In this document: piece after piece, positions 30,915 through 42,101 of the stretch | How the letters are laid out: each line of letters opens with the position of its first letter | Numbering within the stretch: position 1 is the stretch's first letter | Source of the DNA: Vreelandella boliviensis LC1 | GTDB taxonomy: Bacteria > Pseudomonadota > Gammaproteobacteria > Pseudomonadales > Halomonadaceae | Assembly: GCF_000236035.1 (NCBI RefSeq) | Contig: NZ_JH393257.1 | Span: 914,785 to 978,784 of the forward strand | DNA length: 64,000 nucleotides | Reading direction: 5' to 3' | Notes under the pieces: model-generated | Database searches by the model: none | What the model saw: the letters and a program-made list of their open reading frames with translations, nothing else | Told to the model about the DNA's origin: nothing | Position numbers and translations under genes: made by a program

Positions 30915-31241
30915 ATGAGCTTGTCACAGGCACAAAAGAAAGCATTTCGTAGCATTGGCCACCATCTCAACCCAGTGGTCACCGTTTCTGAGAACGGCGT
31001 CTCCGAAAATTTGCTCGCAGAACTTAACCGCGCACTCACCGATCACGAACTGATCAAAGTGAAGCTCGCCCTTCCTGAGCGTGACGATCGTGCGGCAATC
31101 ATCGCCGAACTGACCGCCAACAGCCGTGCCGAACTGGTGCAAACCATTGGTAAAATGGCGCTGCTCTACCGTAGAAACCCGCAGGTGAACCCGAAGCTTT
31201 CTAATGTTACCCGCTTCGAGAACCACCACGGTCGGCATTAA
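30915..31241 (+). CDS. yhbY: Ribosome-assembly RNA-binding protein YhbY (CRM domain)
   Basis: A 108-residue CRM-domain protein associated with pre-50S particles. It shows LSQAQKKAFRSIGHHLNPVVTVSENGVSENLL and the loop LALPERDDRAAIIAEL. It is the only plus-strand gene in this part, divergent from rlmE and convergent with greA, an arrangement common to gammaproteobacteria. Confidence 0.94.
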   Translation: MSLSQAQKKAFRSIGHHLNPVVTVSENGVSENLLAELNRALTDHELIKVKLALPERDDRAAIIAELTANSRAELVQTIGKMALLYRRNPQVNPKLSNVTRFENHHGRH

Positions 31242-31284
31242 CCGCTCGATGTAACGCACTTTTTCAACAGCACGCTGCCAAACT

Positions 31285-31335
31285 AAAACGCCCCTTCAAC
31301 CGACCTAACTCAGGTTAATTGAAGGGGCGTTTTTT
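31285..31335. terminator. Bidirectional terminator between yhbY and greA
   Basis: A 15-base arm AAAACGCCCCTTCAA pairs with TTGAAGGGGCGTTTT, with A and T runs on either side, so it can end both convergent transcripts. Confidence 0.88.
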
Positions 31336-31336
31336 A

Positions 31337-31813
31337 TTACACGTACTCGACGCTACCTATCTCATACTCGACGTCACCACCGGGGGTTTTGACCACCACG
31401 ACATCACCTTCTTCTTTGCCAATTAAGGCACGGGCAATGGGGGAGGTAACCGAGATTCGCCCGGCTTTGATATCCGCTTCGTCTTCCCCGACGATGCGAT
31501 ACGTCACTTCTGCATCGTTTTCCAGGTTTATCAGCGATACAGTGACGCCAAAAATCACTTTGCCGGTTTTCGGTAACTTAGTGACATCAATCACCTGCGC
31601 GACAGAGAGTTTGCCTTCGATCTCCTGAATACGCCCTTCGATAAACCCTTGCTGCTCGCGAGCAGCGTGGTACTCAGCGTTCTCTTTTAGATCACCGTGC
31701 TCACGCGCTTCGGCGATGGCCGCGATCACCTGGGGACGCGCTTCGCCTTTGAGATGATTCAGCTCTTCGCGAAGACTTCTTTCTCCCGCAACCGTCATCG
31801 GGACCTTATTCAT
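31337..31813 (-). CDS. greA: Transcription elongation factor GreA
   Basis: GreA rescues backtracked RNA polymerase by stimulating transcript cleavage. The 158-residue protein has the N-terminal coiled coil with the acidic tip ([19 protein letters not shown]) and the C-terminal FKBP-like domain ending in [16 protein letters not shown]. Its ATG overlaps the carB stop by 4 bases, so it is co-transcribed with carAB. Confidence 0.98.
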   Translation of the reverse strand: MNKVPMTVAGERSLREELNHLKGEARPQVIAAIAEAREHGDLKENAEYHAAREQQGFIEGRIQEIEGKLSVAQVIDVTKLPKTGKVIFGVTVSLINLENDAEVTYRIVGEDEADIKAGRISVTSPIARALIGKEEGDVVVVKTPGGDVEYEIGSVEYV

Positions 31814-34800
31814 TGACTTGCTCCTGCATGCAGATCCTGAAGGCGCCGCACCGTAATCTCCCTACCGTACTCAAGCGCCATGCAAACAGCATTAGCACCC
31901 GCCAAGGTGGTCGCATAGGGCACCTTGCGCGCGAGAGCAGTACGGCGAATGACCGAAGAGTCATTAATAGCCTGACGACCTTCGGTAGTGTTCACAATGT
32001 AGGCGATTTCGTCGTTCTTAAGCAGATCGACGATATGGGGACGACCTTCGTAGACTTTATTGACGCGCTCCACGGCAAGCCCAGCAGCTTCCAAAGCAGC
32101 CGCTGTACCCTGTGTTGCACATAGCGTAAAACCTAATGCTAACAGAGAACGACCCACTTCGATAATCCCCGCCTTGTCCGGTTCGCGCACGGAAAGGAAC
32201 GCCTTGCGCTCACCGGTTAGCGCAGGAATCGCCTCTCCAGCGCCCAATTGGGCTTTAAAGAAGGCCTCTGCGAAGGTATCGCCAGACCCCATCACCTCAC
32301 CGGTCGACTTCATTTCCGGTGAAAGAATCGGGTCAACGCCCTGAAATTTATTGAACGGGAAAACCGCCTCTTTAACACTATAGAAGTGCGGCACGATTTC
32401 TTTCTCAAAGCCCTGTTCAGCCAGTGTTTTACCGGCCATGCAACGGGCGGCAACCTGCGCCAGCGAGGTACCAATGCACTTGGACACAAAAGGCACGGTA
32501 CGCGAGGCGCGGGGGTTAACCTCAATTACGTAGATCTCGCCATCTTGCCAGGCCAGCTGTACGTTCATCAAGCCTTTAACGCCCAGCTCAACGGCCATCT
32601 GTTTCACCTGATGACGCATTTCGTCCTGCACATCGGCAGGCAGCGAGTAAGGCGGCAATGCGCAAGCGGAGTCGCCGGAGTGAACACCCGCTTGCTCTAC
32701 GTGCTGCATGATGCCACCGATCACTACCTGCTGGCCGTCCGATACCGCATCGATATCAACCTCAACCGCCGCACTTAGGAAGTGGTCGAGCAGCACCGGC
32801 GAGTCGTTGGAGACTTTCACCGCGTGGGTCATGTAGTTTTCAAGCTCGGAGGCGTCGTAGACGATCTCCATGGCCCGACCACCCAGCACGTAGCTGGGGC
32901 GCACTACCAGCGGGTAGCCAATCGCTTCGGCTTTATCAAAGGCTTCGGCAAAGCTGCGTGCGGTGGCATTGGGCGGCTGCTTGAGACCCAGCTTGTCGAT
33001 CATCACCTGGAAGCGTTCGCGGTCTTCGGCCCGGTCAATGGCATCTGGGGTGGTGCCAATAATCGGCACACCAGCAGCCTCAAGCTCGCGGGCCAATTTC
33101 AGCGGCGTTTGGCCACCAAACTGAACGATCACGCCCACCGGCTTCTCTTTGTCGGCAATTTCAAGCACGTCTTCCAACGTTACCGGCTCAAAGTAGAGGC
33201 GATCAGAGGTGTCGTAATCGGTGGAGACGGTTTCCGGGTTGCAGTTAACCATAATGGTTTCATAGCCATCGTCGCGCATGGCGAAGGCGGCGTGAACGCA
33301 GCAGTAGTCAAACTCGATACCCTGGCCGATTCGGTTCGGGCCACCGCCCAGCACCATAATTTTCTGGCGATCAGAGACATCCGCCTCGCACTCCTCTTCA
33401 TAGGTGGAGTACATATAGGCAGTATCAGAAGCGAACTCAGCGGCACAGGTATCAACACGCTTATAAACCGGGCGAATACCGGCGGCCTGACGGGTTTCAC
33501 GAAACTCTTTTTCGCTGACGTTGAGCAACTTGGCCAGGCGCGCATCACCAAAGCCTTTGCGCTTAAGCTGATAGATTTCCTTGACCGAGAAGTCAGCCAG
33601 CGAGCGCTTGGCGACGGCATTTTCCGTCAGCACCAGATCTTCCAGCTGGACCAAAAACCAAGGATCGATATTGGTTAGCGTAAATACCTCATCCATACTC
33701 ATACCCGAACGCATGGCATCAGCGATATATAAAATACGCTCGGCACCGGCAGCCTGCAGCTCACCCTGGATAATCGCCATGTTGTCCGGGGTAAAATCGG
33801 TAATGATCGGATCAAGACCGTCGTTACCCGTTTCCAGCCCACGCAGGGCTTTCTGCAGCGACTCCTGGAACGTACGTCCAATGGCCATCACCTCACCCAC
33901 CGACTTCATCTGGGTCGTCAGACGGTCGTTGGCCTGGGGGAATTTCTCGAAGGTGAAGCGCGGAATTTTGGTCACTACGTAGTCGATGGACGGCTCAAAC
34001 GACGCCGGGGTGCGCCCGCCGGTAATATCGTTCTGCAGTTCATCCAGGGTATAGCCCACCGCCAGCTTGGCGGCGATCTTGGCAATCGGGAAGCCCGTGG
34101 CTTTCGAGGCCAACGCCGAGGAGCGCGAAACCCGTGGGTTCATTTCGATGACCACTAGGCGCCCGGTCTTGGGATCCATACCGAACTGGACATTAGAACC
34201 GCCGGTCTCTACACCAATCTCGCGCAGTACCGCGAGGCTGGCGTCACGCATGATCTGATACTCTTTATCGGTCAGCGTTTGCGCCGGGGCCACGGTGATC
34301 GAGTCACCGGTGTGCACACCCATGGGATCGAAATTCTCAATCGCGCAGACGATGATGCAGTTGTCGTTTTTGTCGCGGACAACTTCCATCTCGTACTCTT
34401 TCCAACCCAGCAGCGACTCGTCGATGAGTAACTCGTGGTTGTTGGAGAGCTCGAAACCGCGGGTACAGATCTCTTCAAACTCTTCCTTGTTGTACGCCAC
34501 GCCGCCGCCGGAGCCGCCCATGGTGTAGGAAGGGCGAATAATGGTCGGAAAGCCCAGCTCGGCCTGAGTCTCCCAGGCTTCTTCCATGGTGTGCGCGACT
34601 TTCGCTTTCGGGCATTCTAACCCAATACGCTTCATAGCCTGATCGAACAGATCGCGGTCTTCGGCCATGTTAATCGCATCGGCGTTGGCACCAATCATCT
34701 CCACGCCGTACTTCTCCAGCACGCCATGCTTTTCAAGTTCAAGCGCGCAGTTCAGCGCCGTCTGGCCGCCCATGGTGGGTAGAATCGCATCAGGGCGCTC

Positions 34801-35040
34801 GGCCTCGATGATCTTCTCTACCGTCTGCCAGGTGATTGGCTCGATGTAGGTGGCATCGGCCATGGCTGGGTCGGTCATGATGGTGGCGGGGTTGGAGTTG
34901 ACTAACACCACCCGGTAACCCTCTTCGCGCAGCGCTTTACACGCCTGGGCGCCAGAGTAGTCGAATTCGCAGGCCTGGCCGATCACAATCGGGCCAGCGC
35001 CAATGATCAAAATAGTGTTGATGTCGGTACGCTTAGGCAT
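31810..35040 (-). CDS. carB: Carbamoyl-phosphate synthase large subunit
   Basis: CarB makes carbamoyl phosphate for pyrimidines and arginine from bicarbonate, ATP and CarA-derived ammonia. The 1076-residue protein shows the usual internal duplication: ATP-grasp halves with [14 protein letters not shown] and [20 protein letters not shown] in the first and [14 protein letters not shown] and [17 protein letters not shown] in the second. A C-terminal regulatory MGS-like domain contains [10 protein letters not shown]. It is 69 bases after carA. Confidence 0.98.
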   Translation of the reverse strand: MPKRTDINTILIIGAGPIVIGQACEFDYSGAQACKALREEGYRVVLVNSNPATIMTDPAMADATYIEPITWQTVEKIIEAERPDAILPTMGGQTALNCALELEKHGVLEKYGVEMIGANADAINMAEDRDLFDQAMKRIGLECPKAKVAHTMEEAWETQAELGFPTIIRPSYTMGGSGGGVAYNKEEFEEICTRGFELSNNHELLIDESLLGWKEYEMEVVRDKNDNCIIVCAIENFDPMGVHTGDSITVAPAQTLTDKEYQIMRDASLAVLREIGVETGGSNVQFGMDPKTGRLVVIEMNPRVSRSSALASKATGFPIAKIAAKLAVGYTLDELQNDITGGRTPASFEPSIDYVVTKIPRFTFEKFPQANDRLTTQMKSVGEVMAIGRTFQESLQKALRGLETGNDGLDPIITDFTPDNMAIIQGELQAAGAERILYIADAMRSGMSMDEVFTLTNIDPWFLVQLEDLVLTENAVAKRSLADFSVKEIYQLKRKGFGDARLAKLLNVSEKEFRETRQAAGIRPVYKRVDTCAAEFASDTAYMYSTYEEECEADVSDRQKIMVLGGGPNRIGQGIEFDYCCVHAAFAMRDDGYETIMVNCNPETVSTDYDTSDRLYFEPVTLEDVLEIADKEKPVGVIVQFGGQTPLKLARELEAAGVPIIGTTPDAIDRAEDRERFQVMIDKLGLKQPPNATARSFAEAFDKAEAIGYPLVVRPSYVLGGRAMEIVYDASELENYMTHAVKVSNDSPVLLDHFLSAAVEVDIDAVSDGQQVVIGGIMQHVEQAGVHSGDSACALPPYSLPADVQDEMRHQVKQMAVELGVKGLMNVQLAWQDGEIYVIEVNPRASRTVPFVSKCIGTSLAQVAARCMAGKTLAEQGFEKEIVPHFYSVKEAVFPFNKFQGVDPILSPEMKSTGEVMGSGDTFAEAFFKAQLGAGEAIPALTGERKAFLSVREPDKAGIIEVGRSLLALGFTLCATQGTAAALEAAGLAVERVNKVYEGRPHIVDLLKNDEIAYIVNTTEGRQAINDSSVIRRTALARKVPYATTLAGANAVCMALEYGREITVRRLQDLHAGASQ

Positions 35041-35109
35041 AACGGTTCCCGCAAAAAATGGTAACGATGAGCGACAAAAGACGGCGATACAGCGAGGCGA
35101 TAGGATGCG

Positions 35110-36270
35110 TTAGCGACGCGCCTGCATCATTGCAACGAAGCGATCAAACAGCGGTGCCACGTCGCGCGGGCCGGGGCTCGCTTCCGGGTGACCTTGAAAG
35201 CTGAACGCCGGTCGGTCGGTAAGCTCAATGCCTTGCAAGGTGCCGTCGAACAGCGAACGGTGTGTGGCGCGCACGTTGGCAGGCAAGGTCGCTTCATCCG
35301 CCGCAAAGCCGTGGTTCTGACTGGTGATCATCACGGTGCCGCTGTCCAAATCCTGCACCGGGTGGTTGGCACCATGGTGGCCGTGGCTCATTTTGACCGT
35401 CTTCGCCCCTGCCGCGAGCGCCAGCAATTGGTGACCCAGGCAGATACCGAACACCGGAATATCGGTTTTCAGCACCTCTTGAATCGCTTTGATAGCGTAG
35501 TCACAGGGCTCCGGGTCGCCAGGGCCGTTGGCTAAAAATACACCATCCGGGTTCATCGCCAGCACGTCAGCGGCAGGCGTTTGCGCAGGCACGACTGTCA
35601 GGCGGCAGCCACGCGCGGCCAGCATGCGCAGGATGTTGAATTTCACCCCGTAGTCGTATGCCACCACATGGTAGGGGCGCTCGCTTTTAGACGCATCGGC
35701 GTAGCCTTCACCCAGCGTCCACTCACCTTCCGACCACTCGTAGGCCTCTTTACACGACACTTCTTTGGCCAGATCCATACCCTTCAAGCCAGGAAATGCC
35801 TTGGCAGCTTTCAGCGCCCGTGCCACCGCGTCATCGCCTTCAGCATCATCGCCAGCCAAAATAGCCCCGTTCTGCGCACCTTTATCACGCAAAATGCGCG
35901 TTAGGCGGCGGGTATCAATATCGGCAATGCCCAGCACGTTTTGGCTTTTCAGGTAGTCCGACAGCGACTGTTCAGAGCGGAAGCTGCTGGCCATTAGCGG
36001 TAAATCGCGAATCACCAAGCCTGCTGCGGCAATAGAAGCTGATTCGATGTCTTCGGCATTAATGCCAGTATTGCCGATATGGGGGTAGGTGAGGGTAACG
36101 ATTTGGCGGGTATAGGAGGGGTCGGTGAGGATTTCTTGATAACCGGTCATGGCCGTATTGAACACCACCTCACCGCTGGTTAATCCGTCCGCGCCAATGG
36201 CAATACCGTGGAACACGCTGCCATCTTCCAGGGCCAATATTGCGGGTTTGCTCAATGCGGGGTTATTCAA
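35110..36270 (-). CDS. carA: Carbamoyl-phosphate synthase small subunit (glutaminase)
   Basis: CarA hydrolyses glutamine and channels ammonia to CarB. The 386-residue protein has the N-terminal [17 protein letters not shown] and a class I amidotransferase domain with the nucleophile Cys in [14 protein letters not shown] and the His/Glu pair in [12 protein letters not shown]. The start appears to be TTG at 36270, with GGAGG 8 bases before it; no better ATG fits. The ribosome site lies in a hairpin (see separate entry). Confidence 0.97.
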   Translation of the reverse strand: MNNPALSKPAILALEDGSVFHGIAIGADGLTSGEVVFNTAMTGYQEILTDPSYTRQIVTLTYPHIGNTGINAEDIESASIAAAGLVIRDLPLMASSFRSEQSLSDYLKSQNVLGIADIDTRRLTRILRDKGAQNGAILAGDDAEGDDAVARALKAAKAFPGLKGMDLAKEVSCKEAYEWSEGEWTLGEGYADASKSERPYHVVAYDYGVKFNILRMLAARGCRLTVVPAQTPAADVLAMNPDGVFLANGPGDPEPCDYAIKAIQEVLKTDIPVFGICLGHQLLALAAGAKTVKMSHGHHGANHPVQDLDSGTVMITSQNHGFAADEATLPANVRATHRSLFDGTLQGIELTDRPAFSFQGHPEASPGPRDVAPLFDRFVAMMQARR

Positions 36271-36654
36271 AACAAGATCCTCCCATGCTGGTGGGAGCCT
36301 GTGGGGCGCAGGCTCAGCAATTTCTTCATTAATCCACGACGCTAGCTATCAAACTATCGCCATTAAAACTGTTGCCATTAAAACTGTTGTCAGTAAAACA
36401 AGGGCCGTAAAAAAGCGGGACGAAGCCGATAAAAAGAATCGGTTTCATCCCGCTTGTTGTTCGATGCCCTTCAAAGCCACACACTAAACATCAAAACTGC
36501 CAGCGGACTCGGGGGCAGGCTTTGGGCTGGCCAACGCAACAAGCGCGCCGTTTAAGATTTCTAAGCCACCCGGCCAAAATTTTTGAAATGTTACAGGAAT
36601 TCTTGACCTAAGACTACCCCTTAATGTCAGGGCCGTTCTAGCATGAGTGATTCC
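36271..36654 (-). promoter_or_regulatory. carA leader region between dapB and carA
   Basis: This 384-base gap holds a terminator (36411-36455), a direct repeat of CAACAGTTTTAATGGC type, a GAGCCTG...CAGGCTC hairpin and a stem CTCCCA.../TGGGAG (36280-36297) that overlaps the GGAGG ribosome site of carA. No protein gene or tRNA is visible. The layout is compatible with attenuation or translational control of carAB, but no leader peptide rich in a relevant residue is evident. Confidence 0.5.
36411..36455 (-). terminator. Terminator after dapB / before carA
   Basis: On the minus strand an 18-base arm AAGCGGGATGAAACCGAT pairs with ATCGGCTTCGTCCCGCTT (two mismatches or wobbles) and is followed by a run of T. 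It is 200 bases after dapB and 140 bases before carA. Confidence 0.8.
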
Positions 36655-37524
<870 letters not shown>

Positions 37525-37610
37525 TTATAGCAGAGGCGCCGGCGCATTCGGCGTTCGACATACGCGAGCTGAAGCTCCCTCCCACAATGGCTAACCTCGC
37601 AAAGAGCAAC

Positions 37611-37892
37611 TCAGTTCTCCCACACTATCGCCAGCTCTTCATCGCCTGCCATTCGCATCAGATGACGCTCGACCACACCTTCAAGCTCATCCAAATGCTC
37701 CTCTTCGAGGGTTTCGAGGGCCACTACTAACTTATCGGCCTCAGCCACCATTAAACAGGTGCCGGTGGCAAACGTAATGGTAGCTTGCTGATCACTCTGC
37801 TCGACCTCCAACTTGTGCGCCCAGTGTTTGCAGAGTCGATTCATTAAACGTTCGGCGGAAGGCGTGATGATTTCAACACGAGATAAAGGCAT
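37611..37892 (-). CDS. DUF2218 family protein
   Basis: A 93-residue soluble protein starting MPLSRVEIITPSAERLMNRL, with FATGTCLMVAEADKLVVALE and a C-terminal VVERHLMRMAGDEELAIVW. This matches the DUF2218 family as I recall it, whose members are often encoded beside iron-siderophore transport genes. Here it is divergent from a binding-protein-dependent ABC operon, sharing a 264-base promoter region, which supports a role linked to that transport. Biochemical function is unknown. Confidence 0.75.
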   Translation of the reverse strand: MPLSRVEIITPSAERLMNRLCKHWAHKLEVEQSDQQATITFATGTCLMVAEADKLVVALETLEEEHLDELEGVVERHLMRMAGDEELAIVWEN

Positions 37893-38156
37893 AGCGGCCT
37901 CTCCATAAATGTAAGTACTTGCTAGCTAAAAAGCGTCAACAACCCATTGCCGTTCAGAGTCCAAGACGTGAAGCCGTCGCCGAAGAATAAATGGCAAGAG
38001 CAAAGCGTAGCATGTGAACCATTAAGTGCTGTACCCCAGTGATGCTGTCCAAACGCTAATCAGTTACAATAGCAACTGCATCTCTATGCTATCAAATCGT
38101 CATAGCGCATCAGTGATGCCAGCCCTGTTAACCAATATCGACCAACGAGTTAAAAA

Positions 38157-39290
38157 ATGCTCAGTTCTCCGCCTGTAAAAATTCTGCTTGGTACGCTTAT
38201 CAGCCTTGCTTGCTGCGCCACTGCTGTGGCTGACGATATCACCATCACCGATGTGGCTGGCCGCCAGGTCACCCTAGACGCCCCTGCTGATCGGGTTATT
38301 TTAGGCGAAGGGCGGCAAATTTATCTGCTTGGGCTACTCGAACCGGAAGACCCTTTTGCCCATGTGGTCGGTTGGCGCGAAGACTTTTCTCAGGCGGACC
38401 CTGATAACTATGCCCGCTATCTAGAGCGCTTCCCAGAGATTGAAGACATCCCTACCTTTGGCGGTTTCAAAGACGGCACCTTCGATGTAGAGCAGGCCGC
38501 CGCGCTTAACCCTGACGTAGTGCTGATGAACATTGAGGCAAAAGCTGCCACCGAAGACGCCGCCTACGACGACAAGTTGGCGCAATTGGGCATACCGATC
38601 ATCTACGTGGATTTTCGTGAAGACCCACTTGAGCACACCATTCCCTCCATGCGCATCATCGGCCAGATCATGGACGATGAAGAGGCCGCAGAAGCGTTTA
38701 TCGAATTTGCCGAGACTCAACTGGCACGGGTAACCGATGTGATTGCCGAGGCCAACCCTGATCGCCCCAGCGTATTTATCGACCGGGCAGGCGGCTACTC
38801 CGACGAGTGCTGCATGAGCTTTGGCCCTGCCAACTTTGGCGATTATGTCACTCTGGCGGGCGGTAGCAATATTGCCGAGGGCATTATTCCTAACAGCTTC
38901 GGCAACCTGAACCCTGAACAGATTATTGCCGCCAACCCCGATCACGTCGTTGTCACCGGCGGCAACTGGGATGCCTATGTGCCTGGCGGCGGCTGGGTGG
39001 GTGTAGGGCCGGGGTCGGATATGCAAAAAGCGCACGCCAAGCTGGAAGCGCTGACCGAGCGCACCGCGATGACCGGCATTACGGCCGTTGAATCGGGCAA
39101 CTTCCACGCCATTTGGCACCAGTTTTACAACAGCCCCTACTACTTCGTCGCCGTGCAGCAGCTAGCCAAGTGGCTACACCCCGAGCTGTTTGAAGACCTG
39201 GATCCCAACGCTACGATGGAAGAGCTGCACGAACGCTTCCTACCCATCGACTATGAACCCGGCTACTGGATATCGCTGCATGACGACTGA
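38157..39290 (+). CDS. ABC transporter substrate-binding protein (iron-siderophore/metal type)
   Basis: A 377-residue periplasmic protein with a signal peptide (about 1-25, ending in TAVADD). The mature part has the class III fold signature ITITDVAGRQVTLDAPADRV, VEQAAALNPDVVLM, the interdomain helix and PEQIIAANPDHVVVTGG. It is followed by a FecCD-type permease and an ATPase with overlapping frames. Ferric siderophore, haem or cobalamin are all possible ligands; the DUF2218 neighbour favours iron. No clear Fur box is visible upstream. Confidence 0.85.
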   Translation: MLSSPPVKILLGTLISLACCATAVADDITITDVAGRQVTLDAPADRVILGEGRQIYLLGLLEPEDPFAHVVGWREDFSQADPDNYARYLERFPEIEDIPTFGGFKDGTFDVEQAAALNPDVVLMNIEAKAATEDAAYDDKLAQLGIPIIYVDFREDPLEHTIPSMRIIGQIMDDEEAAEAFIEFAETQLARVTDVIAEANPDRPSVFIDRAGGYSDECCMSFGPANFGDYVTLAGGSNIAEGIIPNSFGNLNPEQIIAANPDHVVVTGGNWDAYVPGGGWVGVGPGSDMQKAHAKLEALTERTAMTGITAVESGNFHAIWHQFYNSPYYFVAVQQLAKWLHPELFEDLDPNATMEELHERFLPIDYEPGYWISLHDD

Positions 39291-40380
39291 TACGCAAGTC
39301 TCGGAAACGAAGGTATCGGAAACAGAGGTGTCAGAGCACGTCTCACAGGGACGCGCCTTCTACCATAGCCAGGTTTTCCGCCGCCAAATGATATTGGTAG
39401 CACTGGTGTTAGCGCTGTTTTTTAGCCTCTGCGTTGACTTGGCGCTCGGGCCTGCCCGTTATAGCCTGGGCGAAGTGGTCGCAGCGCTATTTACGCCAGA
39501 CAATGTCAGTCAGCAGGCGCGGGTAATTCTGTGGGAAATCCGCATGCCGGTGGCGCTGATGGCACTGGTGGTCGGCGCCAGCCTGTCGGTGGCCGGGGCG
39601 CAGATGCAGACCATTCTAAGCAACCCGCTAGCCAGCCCCTTTACGCTGGGAATTTCCGCCGGGGCCAGTTTTGGCGCCGCTCTGGGCCTGGCATTTGGTG
39701 TCGCCATTGTACCCGCAGCAATTGAGTTTGTGGTGCCCATCAACGCCTTCGTGATGGCCATGTTCACCGCCTTCTTAATTCATGCCTTAAGCCTTAAGCG
39801 CGGCGTGACGGTAGAGACCATTGTGCTGCTTGGCATCGCCATGGTGTTTATTTTCAACTCGCTAATGGCGCTGATTCAGTTCTTTGCCAGCCAAGAGGCA
39901 GTTTCCGCGGTGGTATTCTGGACCATGGGCAGTTTGACCAAAGCCACCTGGCCCAAGTTCTGGATCGCCCTTAGCATTCTTGCCTTGTCGATGCCGCTGC
40001 TTGCCCGGCATGGCTGGGCGCTGACCGCCATGCGCCTGGGCGACGCCAAAGCCGAGAGCATGGGCGTCAATCCCCGCGCGCTACGCTTGGAAGTGCTGGT
40101 ACTGGTATCGCTACTAGCCGCCATCGCGGTGGCGTTCGTGGGCACTATTGGTTTTATCGGCTTGGTGGGGCCGCATATTGCGCGCATTTTACTGGGCGAG
40201 GATCAGCGCTTCTTCCTGCCCGGCTCGGCGCTGTGCGGCGCACTGATCCTCTCCGTTGGCTCGGTCATTTCTAAGATCATTATCCCCGGCACCATTATTC
40301 CCATTGGCATTATCACCTCGCTGGTGGGCATTCCCTTCTTCCTATTTCTGGTGCTTAACCACAAGAAGGCCTCATGGTAA
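39280..40380 (+). CDS. FecCD-family ABC transporter permease
   Basis: A 366-residue inner-membrane permease. I start it at the ATG at 39280, overlapping the binding-protein stop by 11 bases. A polar Thr/Ser/Glu-rich N-terminus of about 35 residues precedes roughly ten membrane segments. Family motifs are VVGASLSVAGAQMQTILSNPLASPFTLGISAGASFGA and the ATPase-contact region FVGTIGFIGLVGPHIARILLG. Its stop overlaps the ATPase start. Confidence 0.92.
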   Translation: MTTDTQVSETKVSETEVSEHVSQGRAFYHSQVFRRQMILVALVLALFFSLCVDLALGPARYSLGEVVAALFTPDNVSQQARVILWEIRMPVALMALVVGASLSVAGAQMQTILSNPLASPFTLGISAGASFGAALGLAFGVAIVPAAIEFVVPINAFVMAMFTAFLIHALSLKRGVTVETIVLLGIAMVFIFNSLMALIQFFASQEAVSAVVFWTMGSLTKATWPKFWIALSILALSMPLLARHGWALTAMRLGDAKAESMGVNPRALRLEVLVLVSLLAAIAVAFVGTIGFIGLVGPHIARILLGEDQRFFLPGSALCGALILSVGSVISKIIIPGTIIPIGIITSLVGIPFFLFLVLNHKKASW

Positions 40381-41123
40381 CCCTACAACTAAACCGTGTA
40401 TCCGCCCGCTATGGGCGGCAGCCTATTCTGGAAGGGATCACCACCCCCTGCTTTCAAGGTGGGCAAATCGTGGCCCTGCTGGGCCCTAATGCGGCGGGTA
40501 AATCGACGCTTTTTCGACGCATACTGGGCTTACTGAAAGGCGAAGGCGAGGTGATTATCAGCGGCACCAGCGCCGAGCGCCCCGTGGGCTATATGCCTCA
40601 GGACACCGGCGCCAAGGCCGTGCTGACAGTATATGAATCGGTGCTTTTGGCGCGTATGCAGGGGCGCGGATTAAAAGTACAACCTGAGGATTTAGCACAG
40701 GTTGATCGCGCGCTTGAGGAGCTCTCTATCGCGGCCCTTGGCGAACGCGATATCGGCGATCTTAGCGGCGGGCAGCGTCAGTTAGTCAGCGCCGCCCAAG
40801 CGCTGGTCCAAGAGCCGGAGATTTTGATGCTGGACGAGCCGACTTCGGCGCTCGACCTTAACCGCCAAATCAGCCTGTTAACGGTGCTGCGCCGGTTGGC
40901 CGACGAGCGCCAGATGCTGATTCTGGTGGCACTCCACGACCTGGGGCATGCGCTACGCTTCGCCGACGCGGCCATGCTGCTAGAGAATGGCCGCCTGATT
41001 GCCTGCGGCCCTACCGCTGAAGTGATCACTCCTTCGCTGCTACGCCAGGTCTACCAGGTAGCAGCGCGTATTGAGCCGTGTTCGAAAGGTCAGCCACAGC
41101 TTATCGTCGAAGCAGCCATCTAG
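40374..41123 (+). CDS. ABC transporter ATP-binding protein (siderophore/metal uptake)
   Basis: A 249-residue ATPase of the FepC/FhuC type. Walker A is LLGPNAAGKSTL, the Q-loop is VGYMPQD, the signature is LSGGQRQLVSAA, and Walker B is ILMLDEPTSALD, followed by the switch His in LHDLGHALRF. Its ATG overlaps the permease stop by 7 bases. The last 23 bases overlap the 3' end of the convergent EamA gene. Confidence 0.93.
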   Translation: MVTLQLNRVSARYGRQPILEGITTPCFQGGQIVALLGPNAAGKSTLFRRILGLLKGEGEVIISGTSAERPVGYMPQDTGAKAVLTVYESVLLARMQGRGLKVQPEDLAQVDRALEELSIAALGERDIGDLSGGQRQLVSAAQALVQEPEILMLDEPTSALDLNRQISLLTVLRRLADERQMLILVALHDLGHALRFADAAMLLENGRLIACGPTAEVITPSLLRQVYQVAARIEPCSKGQPQLIVEAAI

Positions 41124-42012
41124 CCGTTAACTTAAGCCGCCGCCCTTCCATCGCCGCTAGCGCTACCCCGGATAACATCAGCGGTAGCGCTAGCAGGAAG
41201 CCGCTGGAGACCGGTATGCCAAACAGCACCCAATCGGCAAGCACGGGCCACACCAGAGCAATATATTCAAACGGCGCTAAACGCGACGCCTCGGCGTAGC
41301 GTAGAGCTAATGTCATCGCGATATGCGCAGCGCCGCCAAACAGGCCCGATAGCACTAAGAGCGCGAACTCAACTCGATTAAGCGCTGCCCAGCCCAATGG
41401 AAGCGTGGCCAACCCGGCCAGCGCAGCCACCAAGATAAAATAGAAAGCGATGGAAGCTGCCGTCTCGGTGCGCGAAATACGCCTGACGGTCAGTAGCGCC
41501 CCAGCGGTTAACAGCGCACTTAGCGCCCCTAGCGCGTACCCGGTCGCCTGGCCGTTACCGGAACTGGCATTGAGCCCAGGCAAAATCAGCACTGCCACTC
41601 CAGCAACCGCCAATATTATGCCGCCAGCGCGGTAGAGCGAGAAGCGCTCCCCCAACAACAGCACACCGCCTATCGCCATAAACACCGGCGTTAGCTGGGC
41701 CAGCAGGGTTGCCTCAGCAACGGGCAGAAGCGCCACCGCTGCAAAAGAGGCAAACATCGCCGCCGCTCCCAGCCCAGAACGCAGCGCATGCCCCAGCGGG
41801 CGGCGCGTCGCTACCCCGTGGGGAAACTCCCGCCGCAGCAGCAGAAAAATCACGATAGGCAGCAGCGCAAACAGCGAGCGAAAAAACACCGACTGACCCA
41901 CCGGCACGTCGTCACTGACTGCCTTAATGCACACCAGCATCCCGGTAAACAATAGGCCTGACAGTACCCGCAGCAAAATACCCATGGTGGGCCGTTCTTC
42001 AAGGTGATCCAT
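41101..42012 (-). CDS. EamA/DMT family transporter
   Basis: A membrane protein of about 303 residues with ten predicted segments in two homologous halves (EamA repeats), for example LLRVLSGLLFTGMLVCIKAVSD and the second-half AYALGALSALLTAGALLTVRRI. The frame is open to an ATG at 42024, and another ATG exists at 41985; the start is not certain. The family exports amino acids and metabolites; the substrate is unknown. It is convergent with the ABC operon. Confidence 0.82.
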   Translation of the reverse strand: MDHLEERPTMGILLRVLSGLLFTGMLVCIKAVSDDVPVGQSVFFRSLFALLPIVIFLLLRREFPHGVATRRPLGHALRSGLGAAAMFASFAAVALLPVAEATLLAQLTPVFMAIGGVLLLGERFSLYRAGGIILAVAGVAVLILPGLNASSGNGQATGYALGALSALLTAGALLTVRRISRTETAASIAFYFILVAALAGLATLPLGWAALNRVEFALLVLSGLFGGAAHIAMTLALRYAEASRLAPFEYIALVWPVLADWVLFGIPVSSGFLLALPLMLSGVALAAMEGRRLKLTARWLLRR

Positions 42013-42035
42013 TGTGCTTAACATTCCTTAAACAG

Positions 42036-42067
42036 CAAAAACCCCCGGGCGAACCGAGGGTTTTTGA
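42036..42067 (-). terminator. Terminator after dnaJ
   Basis: On the minus strand AAAAACCC...GGGGGTTTTT forms a GC-capped stem with a T tail about 35 bases after dnaJ. Confidence 0.75.
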
Positions 42068-42101
42068 ACCAAACCACTAACTGATAACCATTATCGCAGA
42101 A

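Noticed and set aside
32782..33678. 298-residue open frame antisense to carB
   Set aside because: Shadow of carB, with no recognisable domain and no ribosome site.
36471..36491. Six-codon frame MFSVWL before the hairpin upstream of carA, considered as a leader peptide
   Set aside because: It lacks a ribosome site and is not enriched in arginine or any residue that would explain attenuation of carAB.
37893..38156. Fur box in the ABC operon promoter
   Set aside because: I searched for GATAATGATAATCATTATC-like hexamers and found no acceptable match, only an unrelated imperfect inverted repeat.
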